A DNA stretch of 10,579 nt from Allomyces macrogynus ATCC 38327. Its lineage: Eukaryota; Blastocladiomycota; Blastocladiomycetes; Blastocladiales; Blastocladiaceae. The notes beneath the pieces are model-generated. The model made no database searches and was not told the DNA's origin. It saw nothing but the letters and a program-made list of their open reading frames with translations. A program made the translations under genes and the position numbers. The stretch's first letter is position 1. The number at the start of each line of letters is the position of its first letter. Positions 1 to 7,617 of this stretch are shown here, in pieces. The stretch covers positions 97,397-107,975 of the forward strand of contig GG745371.1 in the NCBI GenBank assembly GCA_000151295.1. The letters are read 5' to 3'.

Positions 1-609
1 ATATCTTTCCTGTTCACGCTGTTGAGCAGACGCAGCACTGCCCTCGAGGTCCGACACTTCGTGCGAAAAGAACTTGACTATGCACGCATCACGGTTAGTG
101 TTGGCGGTGCCGCAACGAATTGCCCAGGTTACGCACTGATGTTCTTGGGCCCGCGCACGTTGGCCACAGAGCGCAAAAACGAAAACAGCGCGTCGTCGAG
201 CCGGCTCGGGTCCGAAAAGTAGTGTTCGCGAATATGGGCAACAACAGGCTTGATCATGGCCTCCAGGTGGCCGTCGAGCAGTTGCGGCATCATTTGGTAC
301 CGCGACAACTACAGTGACGCGACGCGACGCGACGCGACGCGGTGAGCGACCACCACTCCATCGCATGAACACGGGCAAATCACCGGCGCGCACCGTCTTG
401 TTCAGCGGCGAGACGATCACCCAGGTCTTCATGAACTTGTCGTCGTCGCCCTCAAACTCGAGCGACGTGGCGAGCAGCTGCTTGATCGCAGCGTGCACCT
501 CGTCGGCCTCCTTGAAGAACGTGTCGACGGGCTTGAGATCGTTTTCGAAATCCTCCATGGCCTCCTCCATGGCCTCCATGGTCGCTTCCATTGATTCGTC
601 GTTGGCCAT
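1..609 (-). CDS. TBCD: Tubulin-folding cofactor D (TBCD/Cin1), N-terminal part, three exons, runs off the left edge
   Basis: Cofactor D takes beta-tubulin from the CCT/cofactor A step, joins cofactors E and C to form the alpha/beta heterodimer, and in known systems works with the GTPase Arl2. Exons on the minus strand are 609-421, 308-137 and 77-1, joining without a shift into 146 codons. The recognisable part is exon 2 plus exon 3: WLSRYQMMPQLLDGHLEAM, then VRGPKNI joined to IKFFSHEVSDLE. These match the family pattern LDKYQ..P.LLDPHLE ... VRGYK.....F.HEV.DLEP. The N-terminus is acidic and has a small Met-Glu-Ala repeat (MEATMEAMEEAMED). The ATG at 609-607 lies in CACCATGGCC, a good start context. 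Family members are usually around 1,000 residues or more, so most of the gene lies beyond the left edge. The splice model rests on the protein match and on intron signals. Confidence 0.86.
   Translation of the reverse strand, partial: MANDESMEATMEAMEEAMEDFENDLKPVDTFFKEADEVHAAIKQLLATSLEFEGDDDKFMKTWVIVSPLNKTVRAGDLPVFMRWSGGRSPRRVASRRVTVVVAVPNDAATARRPPGGHDQACCCPYSRTLLFGPEPARRRAVFVFALCGQRARAQEHQCVTWAIRCGTANTNRDACIVKFFSHEVSDLEGSAASAQQREQERY
78..136 (-). other. TBCD intron 2
   Basis: This is a 59-nt intron with donor GTGCGT (136-131), a clear CTAAC branch-like site and acceptor GCATAG ending at 78. It splits an Ile codon after its first base (phase 1) and joins RGPKN to IKFFSHEV. An in-frame stop lies just inside the intron, so splicing is required. 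Confidence 0.85.
309..420 (-). other. TBCD intron 1 with pentanucleotide repeat
   Basis: The donor is GTGATC at 420-415 and the acceptor is CTGTAG ending at 309; removal joins FMKTW to LSRYQ in phase 0. The intron contains five tandem GACGC units (316-340, plus orientation) immediately upstream of the acceptor, where a pyrimidine tract would normally lie. The only branch-like CTCAC is just upstream of the repeat. Confidence 0.75.
316..340. repeat. (GACGC)5 microsatellite
   Basis: Five perfect tandem copies of GACGC lie inside TBCD intron 1, next to its 3' splice site. Confidence 0.95.
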
Positions 610-978
610 GGTGCGCGTGCGCCGGTGTGCGAGCGAGAGAGCGGGACTGAGCTGGTGTTGACGAACGTCGGGTCGTTGGCGACGCGTCTTGATGTGCTGC
701 AGCAGGTCGCGACGGTGCAGAGAGCGTCGTTTGCAGGTCGTCAAATCCAGTCGCGGTGGCCGTCGCCGGTTGTGGCGAAGCGCCACTTGCCGCTCCTGCT
801 CCACACGTGACCGCGATGCTCGGCACTTCGTTGAGGGCAAAAGACCTGCAGTCGACTTGGGAATTCACTTTTTTGTGAAACAAAACGGCACCACCAGGCC
901 TTGAGAGCAACCGAGATCGTTCTGTCGGGCCGTCCACAAACCAAGAGTTCCTCGCGCGTCGACATGTGTATTCAGCGC
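610..978. other. Spacer: TBCD promoter side and NUFIP1 3' end
   Basis: This 369-base spacer lies between two minus-strand genes. No ORF in it shows coding character. It holds a CACGTG box (804-809) and a small hairpin-forming inverted repeat (772-786: GTGGCG, 3-nt loop, CGCCAC). I see no TATA box for TBCD and no clear AATAAA downstream of the NUFIP1 stop. Confidence 0.6.
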
Positions 979-3216
979 TCAAAACAGATCGACCATGATC
1001 GCCCCTTCCTCCTCCACCGGCTGCGTGGTTACGTCCAGCACCTCATCCATGACATCGTCCATTGGGCCCAACTCGCACTCCTCAATCTCGCCGTCTTCGG
1101 GCTCGCCCGCATCTGCAGGCGGCGGCAACGCAGACACGCCGCGATCACCTCCCCCGTCCACCCGTCCCAGCATCAGCGTCGGATCGGCGCCCACTGTGTC
1201 CTCGGCACGACCGTCGCCGTCTTTCTGGTCCATCGACACGTCCTCACCGTCCTTCTCCGTGCCTTCCTCAACCGCGGCGCCCTCGTCGGCCTTGTCCACC
1301 GCACCCTCCTCCTCGCCCGCATCCCCACCTTCGATCGCCGGCATCTGCCCCGTCCACGTGACCCCCTCCACAAAGAACCGGTTATTCACCATGAACCGGA
1401 GACACTGCAAGATATGCGAGTGCTCGAGGTTCATTTCTCGCTCGAGCAGCTTGGCGAGCAACGGTTTTCGGCGCTGCCTCGTGCCCACCCCCGCCGCCGC
1501 ACCCCCTGCCTTCTTCGCAGCCTCCCTCGCCGCGGGCGACCCGCGCGGCGCGCACCCCGGATCGTGCCTGAACCGGCAGTTATCCCCGTTCCGGCAATGC
1601 CCACGGCGCCAGTAGACACATATGCGGTGCGACTTGTGCACGGGCGCGAATTCCGCATCCGCACCGGCAGGCCCATCATGCGTACCGAGTTCGTCCGGCG
1701 CGCCGTCGTCGCCGCCCTCGCCAGCGGGACCGTCGTCATCCGTGCGCGGCCGTTTGGCGGGCCGTTCAGGCCTTGGTTTCGGCGGCCGCTTGCCGTTGGG
1801 CAAAAGCTCGCTGCGCGCAATCTTGGCAGCGATCTCGTCCTTCTTTTTCTGAATATTGGCATCGGTCGGGTACCGCCTTTTCCGGTCCTCGATCCACTTG
1901 GCCAGGGCTTCGGGCGTGTCGAGCTTGATCTTGCACCAGCGTGGGATTTCCTTGACGTCCTTGCCGCCGCCGCTACACGCAACAAACGACAGAGTGAGCG
2001 GACCGCCAATAGCAAAAAAAAAAAAAATAAAAGAAATGTGTGGGCAGGCGACGTACATTCCGTGCATGTCCTCCTCGTGCTGCTTGACGACGCGCCCGGA
2101 CGCGGCAAATGTGCACTGCGAGCACTTGACGTGCGTGCTCGTGTGCGTGCGGTACTGGTCGAGGGTCGAAAACGACTTCTCGCACGCGTCGCACTCGTAG
2201 GACCTAACACCCACCACCTGTCGTCAGCCCAGGATCCGTCACCCCCCGCATCAAATTCCAAACGCAACGTACGTCAGCATCGGCGGCGTCGGCGGCAGTG
2301 GCGGCGGCGTCCCCGTAACTACCGCATTCGCCGGCACTTGCGGGCCCGGCAACGGCGCCTTATTCGCGGGCGGTGCGTGCGGCCGCGGCGGTAAGCCCGC
2401 GGCAGACCGCGCCTTCATTTTCTTCTCGACCGTCTCGTAGGTCGATGGGTAGGGCATAGCCGAGTACATGGTGCTGGACGGCGCCATCATGGGCGTGGCG
2501 AGCGGTTGGAGGGCCGGCATTGCGGGAGCCGCGGCGGCGGCGGTAGGGGCGAATTGCTTTTGTTGGAGTTGCATTTGCAGTTGCTGGATTTGCAGTTGCT
2601 GTCGACGAGTCGGTGAAGGAGGGTCAGGCGCGGGTGCGCGAGGGGTATGGATGGGAGAGGGGGGGGTGTACCTGCTTGCAGCATCGCGTTTGCGGGCATG
2701 AGCGATGCCATCGTTCGGCTGTTGCCCCGCGCCCGCGCCGGGGAGCATGCTCATGCCGGGAATCCCGGGCATTGCGGGGGTCGCGTACTTGGCTGGCGCG
2801 TACGCGCTGTAGACGCTCGCGGCGGGCGCAGGCGCAGGGGGTGCCGTGGTGGACGCGAAGTTGAGCGGCGGCGCGAACCCGGACGACGGCCACGCGGATC
2901 CCGTTAATGCCGGGGCTGGGGCCGAGTACTGCGGCCTATGCTGCAGATGCTGCACGGCGGCAGCCGGGTACTGGGTTGCGCTATACGACGTGGATGCTGA
3001 AGGTAACGGTGCGGCATGGTTGGATGCGGGCGAGGTGGTGCGCGCGTTGCTGTAGGAGAGCGGCGTGATGAATTTGGCCGCGGTCGAGTTGTTGGTATTC
3101 GTGTTGGGTGCGGGTGCGGGCGCGCTCGAGCCGAACGTCAACGGCTTGGTGAATCCAGTCGAGGAAGATGATGCTGCAGAGGCGGCATGCGGCCGGCCGC
3201 GGAGTCTCGGGTCCAT
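979..3216 (-). CDS. NUFIP1: NUFIP1-type snoRNP assembly factor with added CCCH zinc finger, three exons
   Basis: Exons on the minus strand are 3216-2273, 2203-2057 and 1972-979, giving 694 residues with phases that agree. Residues 1 to about 314 are low-complexity Pro/Ala/Ser/Thr-rich, with a Gln-rich stretch (QQLQIQQLQMQLQQKQ). A C2H2 finger follows (C319, C322, H335, H339), then a second CxxC...HxxxxH unit (C342, C345, H357, H362). The NUFIP domain is at about 374-425 (LDTPEALAKWIEDRKRRYPT then NIQKKKDEIAAKIAR). A CCCH finger follows, C-x7-C-x5-C-x3-H at C482, C490, C496, H500. The tail is acidic and ends at TGA 981-979. The known family role is nuclear: NUFIP/Rsa1 links Snu13/15.5K to the R2TP-Hsp90 machinery during box C/D snoRNP assembly. 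The chosen ATG (AACCATGG) has an excellent context; an in-frame ATG at 3267-3265 would add 17 residues. RNA binding by the CCCH finger is inference. Confidence 0.85.
1973..2056 (-). other. NUFIP1 intron 2, length a multiple of three and stop-free
   Basis: This 84-nt intron has donor GTACGT (2056-2051) and acceptor GCGTGTAG ending at 1973. Removal gives HGIGGGKDVKEIP, a clean link between the zinc finger and the NUFIP domain. It holds a run of 14 A (2014-2027, T on the coding strand). It is in frame with no stop, so a gene finder would read through it and add a Phe-rich insert. Confidence 0.85.
2204..2272 (-). other. NUFIP1 intron 1
   Basis: This 69-nt intron has donor GTACGT (2272-2267), GCTGAC as likely branch site and acceptor GTTAG ending at 2204. 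It splits a Thr codon after its second base and joins the proline-rich end of exon 1 (PPTPPML) to SYECDAC, the start of the C2H2 finger. Confidence 0.85.
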
Positions 3217-3557
3217 GGTTGCGCGACTGGTGGATTGTTGAGCGCGCGTGATGGATGAAGGTATCATCGCCCTGCGTTGCGTTGCGTGCGCGACGATGTC
3301 GACCTTGGAGGTGGAGGCGCCAAGGGGCCAAACGCGTCTGCCCGACTGTGTTGATTGTGTCATGTGAGGGCGCATGTTCCGTTGCCACGTGCAACGCGTC
3401 TCCCACATGGCTCCCCGCTCTCCCAGTGCACCTCTGTTCGCCTCCCGCTGCGGCTGCAACGGTGCAACATCTGCCACCTCGCGCGGTTCGCCTGCATCTG
3501 TTTGCACAAATCGTCCTGCCATCAGGCACCACACCATTTTTATTCATTTCTCGCGCG
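3217..3557. other. Spacer between VMA22 3' end and NUFIP1 start
   Basis: This 341-base spacer lies between two head-to-tail minus-strand genes. It contains a poly(A) signal for VMA22 at its right end. The NUFIP1 frame stays open upstream into this stretch, but without a better start than the ATG at 3216. I see no TATA box and no separate gene. Confidence 0.6.
3539..3544 (-). terminator. AATAAA poly(A) signal of VMA22
   Basis: A perfect AATAAA on the minus strand begins 13 nt past the TGA stop at 3560-3558. It fits a fungal 3'-end positioning element. Confidence 0.6.
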
Positions 3558-4513
3558 TCAGGTCGCCGCGTGGTGCGGTCCTGCCGGCGCGCCGTCCCCC
3601 AAATCGACCTCTGGCCCAAGCTCACTCTCGAGCCGTTCAAACTCCCGCACCGCCGCGAGCAGCCGCTGCTTGTGATTCGCCACGGCCACGAGTGCATCTA
3701 CCGCTAAAGAAAAGCAATTGGTCAGTATCTCGGCGTATCTCGTCCCAACCGACGGCGCAATCTCGAAAAGCAAAAACGAACCCGTGCCGGCACGTTCTTG
3801 TGCCGACCGCAACGCCGGCGGCGTTAACAGCCCAAACCACTTGAGCGGGTCCGTTCCCGCCGCTGCTGCCGCCACGGCAACCGTCGAAGAGGAACCCGGC
3901 AATGTCGCGACCGACGTGGCCGTGGACGTGGACGACCGTGACGGCGACATGGGCCGCAGTTCCGTCTCGGACGAGGCCGATGACGAGGTCGGGAGCGGCG
4001 TGTGGTAGTCAGGCATCGTGCGCGAGGTTGTTGGGGAGGTAGGCGACGAAGGCCGCGCAATGGAACGGCGGCGTGTGCGGAAATCAAGTGGTGGAGCCGA
4101 AGAGGGGGTCCCGGGCGGGTCGTTATCGGGGGTGGGTGCGCTGGTACTGGCTGATTCTCTGGGAGCGCGCGAGGGCATGGTAAGTTTGGCCGGATCAGCT
4201 GGTCGGTGCGATGTCGGAGCTCTTACGTACACGGTCGTTGTTGCCGACATGCGGTAATCGAAGCTTACCGCGCCCAGTCGCGCGCCAAGCGTCCGGCGCG
4301 CAGTTGACAGGTCGAAAATCGTCTACGCGGCTGGCACAATCAGAATCACTGGCAACCCTGTCGCAAAGCAATACCAAGACCCCGTACCGCGTTCAGCGCG
4401 CGCTCGACCGCGACCATGCCCTCCAGATACCGCTGGTACTCTTGAAGCGCCGCGAACAACGGCGCATCGCGCGGATCAACGGCGTTGAGCCGTTCTTGGA
4501 CGGCAAAGGACAT
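3558..4513 (-). CDS. VMA22: VMA22/CCDC115-type V-ATPase assembly factor, three exons
   Basis: In yeast and humans this family works at the endoplasmic reticulum, with the Vma12/TMEM199 partner, to assemble the V0 sector of the vacuolar proton pump. Exons on the minus strand are 4513-4388, 4322-3782 and 3703-3558, giving 270 residues with matching phases. Family features seen: an N-terminal helix (LFAALQEYQRYLEG, about 19-32); a block FDLSTARRTLGARL followed by VSFDYRMSA (about 45-70), which matches the family LxxARY...YDxRM region; a variable Ser/Thr/Pro linker; and the C-terminal signature DPLKWFGLLTPPALRSAQ (200-217), followed by a helix AVDALVAVANHKQRLLAAV and REFERLESEL. Human CCDC115 has DPLNWFGILVPHSLRQAQ at this place. 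The ATG is the first in frame after a stop. A GTACGT...CCCAG pair in the linker (72 nt, in frame) could be another intron; I left it as coding. Confidence 0.82.
3704..3781 (-). other. VMA22 intron 2, length a multiple of three and stop-free
   Basis: The acceptor is very clear: ACTGAC branch site, then a T-rich tract and TTTAG ending at 3704. The donor is less certain. GTTCGT at 3781 gives 78 nt and joins RSAQERAGT to AVDALVAVANHK in phase 1; GTGCCG further upstream is an alternative that also keeps frame. The intron has no stop, so it reads through as coding. Confidence 0.7.
4323..4387 (-). other. VMA22 intron 1
   Basis: This 65-nt phase-0 intron has donor GTACGG (4387-4382) and acceptor CGCGTAG ending at 4323. 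Splicing joins VERALNA to TIFDLSTARR, restoring the conserved N-terminal block across two frames. Other AG dinucleotides upstream give stops or lose the match. Confidence 0.75.
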
Positions 4514-5519
4514 CGAGTCGACGCGTGTTGGCGACGCAGCTCGCACGGGGGATGCTGGTCGTGACGGGCGGGTGGATGGCGGGCGTGGCGACGAGGATCG
4601 CGGCGAGAGCGAAATGAGGACGAGGGTTGCAATTCAACATCGGTCATGGGTGCTGGAAGTCCTTGTGGGTCAGGTCGAGTGAAGCTCGGGTTCTGCTGCT
4701 GCTGGCCAGGGGCGGATCGAGTGCGCCAAGTCGGCGGAGCATCAGCGCGCGGCAGGGACCGGCACAACTTGCCGCGTCGTCGTCGCGTCGTCGTTGCGGC
4801 TCGCGACTACCCTGCCCCCGAATTACTCAGATTGGTGTGGACAACATCGCTTTCGTTGCGTCTCTGCTCTCTTCTACCATTCTGAAGGATATTTTCGCGC
4901 CACCGCAGTGAAGGCACCCCAACCCCACCACACACGACGCAACTTGCTGCAACCTCGTCAACAAGTCAACGATCGTGCTCGACACAGAGTAGCGCAATGT
5001 AACACTTGGCGGAACAGTTGGACGGCTGTGCACAGTTGCGACCCACGGGGAACGAGCTCAGCAGTGCGGCCGAGTACGGCCCAGTAGCGGCTCCCAAGCC
5101 GATCAGCAGGCAGCAACGCAGAGCCGATACGGATTGCCAAGAGAATGAGCAAGTCCTGGGTCACAATGATCGAAGCAGGTGGGAGACGAGGGTCCGCTGG
5201 CGGCCAGCGTCAAGTTTCCTTGCACCGAACTGTTCCGTGTTCCGTTATGTTCCGACGCCGGCTTTTGACCGGACCGCAGGCCAACACGTACCAACCCGCT
5301 CGAGCGACTCCCCGCCCGCGCGATCGCGACCGACACGAGCGGAACCCCCACCTTGTCAACCTGCCAGATCCACGACGCGTCACGATACCGCTGCGCGCCT
5401 CGTTGCTTTGCTTTGCCTCGCCCTGACACGCGCGCCTATAACTCGCGCTTCCCCCTCTCTCATTGGGGCCCTTCATTCATTCCCTCGCTCCCGCTTCATT
5501 GCACCCAACCCCAACCAAG
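4514..5519. other. Divergent intergenic region between VMA22 and the 5520 gene
   Basis: This stretch of about 1 kb should carry promoters for both flanking genes. No open frame here has a credible ATG, protein match or coding-like composition. The last 80 bases before 5520 are pyrimidine-rich, as expected for a fungal 5' leader, and follow a TATA-like element. Nothing else recognisable was found. Confidence 0.6.
5437..5441 (+). promoter_or_regulatory. TATA-like element upstream of the 5520 gene
   Basis: The sequence CCTATAAC lies 79 bases upstream of the ATG at 5520, followed by ATTGGGG and a long C/T-rich stretch. Spacing suits a short 5' leader. This rests on motif and position only. Confidence 0.35.
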
Positions 5520-6178
5520 ATGTCCAGCACCCCCGCTTCGACCACGCGCGCCGCCGCCAAGTCCACCTCGCACTACCCCACGGTCGCCGACCTCCCACCC
5601 CTCACCGCATCCGCCGTGCACGACGACCTCGACACGCCCGCCCTCTTTGCTGGGCAACTCGCCAAGGACTGGGACGTTCTCGTGCACGACCACGACCGCA
5701 CCTCGTTCCCCGCCGCATCGCTCGCGCACCCGGACGCGCAACAGACTCGCCGACAACCGTCGCTCGCGTCACTCAATGTCGATTCGGCACGACTCGCACC
5801 AAGCACCGTCCCGCCCAAGTCGCCAACGTCGACGAGCCCGCTCGCAAGCCCCGCATTGCGACCAGCCTTGCCGCATGGGCCCATGTCCGACACCCGTCGG
5901 CGCGTTGCGCGAAGTGGCACGCGCGAGCGCGCATGTTCCCGCTCCCCGCGGTTGTGGGGCCCGTCGTGTGTGCGGATTGCGGCGCGGCCAAGACGCCCGC
6001 TGCCGAACTCGTTGTCCCGCTGCCGGCACCCACACTGATGGCCCCCGTGTCCCCGCCGCTGATCGCGACCGCGGCGGCAGCGGTGGTCGACAAGTGCGTC
6101 GCGTGCATCGAGGCCGTCGCGCACGGCGTGCAGCGCGAGGCCGCGAGGAAGCGGCCGATGGTTGCGTTCCGCCATTGA
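5520..6178 (+). CDS. Uncharacterised protein with two CxxC pairs; frame change not resolved
   Basis: I do not recognise the family. The ATG at 5520 (ACCAAGATG) opens a frame with strongly C/G-ending codons: MSSTPASTTRAAAKS, then about 80 residues including LFAGQLAKDWDVLVHDHD. From about 5815 the coding-like frame is another one, rich in GNN codons, reading KPRIATSLAAWAHVRHPSAR, CAKWHARARMFPLPAVVGP, CADCGAAK and, near the end, DKCVACIEAV before TGA at 6178. The two CxxC pairs (CADC and CVAC), with a nearby lone Cys-x2-Trp, suggest a small metal-binding region, which is inference. The first frame alone would stop at 6038. The shift needs an intron or an indel between about 5700 and 5870. A possible acceptor is ACCAG ending at 5865 with weak donors (5705, 5759 or 5768), none of them consensus. 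Confidence 0.5.
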
Positions 6179-6289
6179 TGGGTCGAGGTGGTCGTTGTTG
6201 ATACCAAGGAATTTGTTGGTTTGGTTTGGGTCTGCGCGTGTGTTGCCGACGAGGAAATAGACCACTGGCTTGCATTTCACTTCTCGCTT

Positions 6290-6554
6290 GGGCATCAACC
6301 ATGGCCACGCTGCTGCTGCCGCACGCCAGGCCTACCTTTTCATCAGCACCCCGCGTGCGCGTCCAGATGTCGAGGCCGCGCCGCGCACGCTCATCACCGT
6401 CCATGATGCGAGTCGCTGCCGACCCGGCGCGAGCACCTGCACCACAGCCGTGATCGTCGAAATTCTGTTTCGGAGTGTGCATCTCAACGAAGTCCACCCG
6501 ATCATGCTGGCCAATCCGCAACTCGCCACCATCCACCGCACGAACCGGGCATAG
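6290..6554 (+). other. Possible coding patch or exon remnant, unrecognised
   Basis: One frame here reads RQAYLFISTPRARPDVEAA, then RTLITVHDASRCRPGAST, then VEILFRSVHLNEVHPIMLA before TAG at 6552-6554. Its third codon positions are mostly G or C, and its composition is protein-like. It has no usable start in frame; a CAG acceptor-like site ends at 6329. In a second frame, an ATG in perfect context (ACCATGG, 6301) opens a 50-codon ORF. I cannot decide between a terminal exon, a gene relic and chance. Confidence 0.25.
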
Positions 6555-7596
6555 GGTGTTGCACGAGATTCCCCTCGAGATCATTTGCTAGTCTCATAGG
6601 CGATCGACATGCTCTGTGCAATTTATAGGATCCCAGGCGGGCTCATCTTCATACAAGTCGAATGGTGTGACTGACGAGAAGAATGTCGGCGGTGTTGGTT
6701 CTGGGTATCCCGGGTTCGGTTTGCTCTTTTTGCGGCCCACTTTTGGTAAACACGTGCGAGCGCACAGCAAATGGGCAGGCCGTCAAGAACAAAAGCGTGT
6801 GGACCAAACCGAATTGAATTCTGTTTTCCCAGTCAGGTGAAAGGTTTGGTCCTGGTTCATGATCGTGTCGTTGGCTCACAATGCCAGTGCCGTGTCGGTC
6901 GCCAACGTCGCTGGCCCCGAATGAAGTACAATGGTGCGCAGGCTCGAAATTATTTTGAGCGGACAGTGGGGCTTCGCATGCGTTCATGCGTGTAGCGCGA
7001 GGGGAAGAGGTGGAGGATCGGGTCGTGTCAGCGCGGATTGTTAGAGGCATATGCGCGGCACCGTTTCGCGTCGCTGCCACGGCCAAGTCCGTTGCTGAAG
7101 CGGGAACGGAACCAAAATATTTCGTGAATTCAAGGTCCATGATTCCTGTCTTGCGGGTCCGCCACGCGAGCGGTCGCGCTTGACAACCACCTCCTCGCCT
7201 CATCGGATCGCTCACTCCGACGAACTCAGTACCGCAGATTTCAATCCTTTTACTCTTTGGGAACCTTCTCCACCAGACAAAACAGACGGTTGCCTGTTCG
7301 ACAACGTGGACCTGGCCATCCATTGCACCGAACACTCCGCGAAACCAAAGCGCAAGCGCGTTCAGACCGAATTCAAATCCATGGACTGTGTTATTCAATG
7401 CAATCCCGAGATAGCGGAGAAGGAGGTTCGAACGGACGGATGCCAATGAGATGAAACCAACAAAAGAGGATGGTTGATGCAGAAACGCCTTACCGCGGAC
7501 GGCTCGGCGGAGAGACAAGATGCAATGGGTTACGTGTCGCGCAACCGAAAAAAGATCAGCGCCGCATCGCACGCTTCAGAAGGAGGACCTCACGCC

Positions 7597-7602
7597 ATTA
7601 TT
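7597..7602 (-). terminator. AATAAT poly(A)-like signal
   Basis: AATAAT on the minus strand lies 15 nt past the TAA stop of the secreted protein gene. It is a one-base variant of AATAAA at the expected distance. Confidence 0.35.
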
Positions 7603-7617
7603 CCTTGCGCCCGTGTC

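Larger units (their letters stand above)
6179..7617. other. Long convergent spacer without a convincing gene
   Basis: The stretch lies between the 3' ends of a plus-strand and a minus-strand gene. From about 6560 it is less GC-rich than the flanking genes and shows no codon bias in any frame. Two weak candidates lie in it (6290-6554 plus and 6649-7572 minus). I found no terminal inverted repeats, reverse transcriptase or transposase motifs. Confidence 0.5.

Noticed and set aside
901..2394. 497-codon plus-strand open frame
   Set aside because: It lies antisense to NUFIP1 exons and is Arg/Pro-rich, as expected for the opposite strand of a GC-rich gene; it has no domain and no credible splice pattern.
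2596..2672. Possible extra intron GTACAC...GACAG in NUFIP1 exon 1
   Set aside because: Splicing would break the frame and lose the Gln-rich segment; read-through keeps one continuous frame.
5103..5429. Frame starting SGRGKAKQRG, like a histone H2A N-terminus
   Set aside because: The resemblance covers only a few residues, the first codon is GTG rather than ATG, and nothing after it looks like a histone fold.
7126..7383. Two similar words, GAATTCAAGGTCCATG and GAATTCAAATCCATG
   Set aside because: Too short and too few to call a repeat or an element remnant; the similarity ends outside these words.
7426..7446. GGTTCGAAC, like a tRNA T-loop
   Set aside because: The flanking bases do not pair into a T stem on either strand, and no acceptor or anticodon arm can be drawn.
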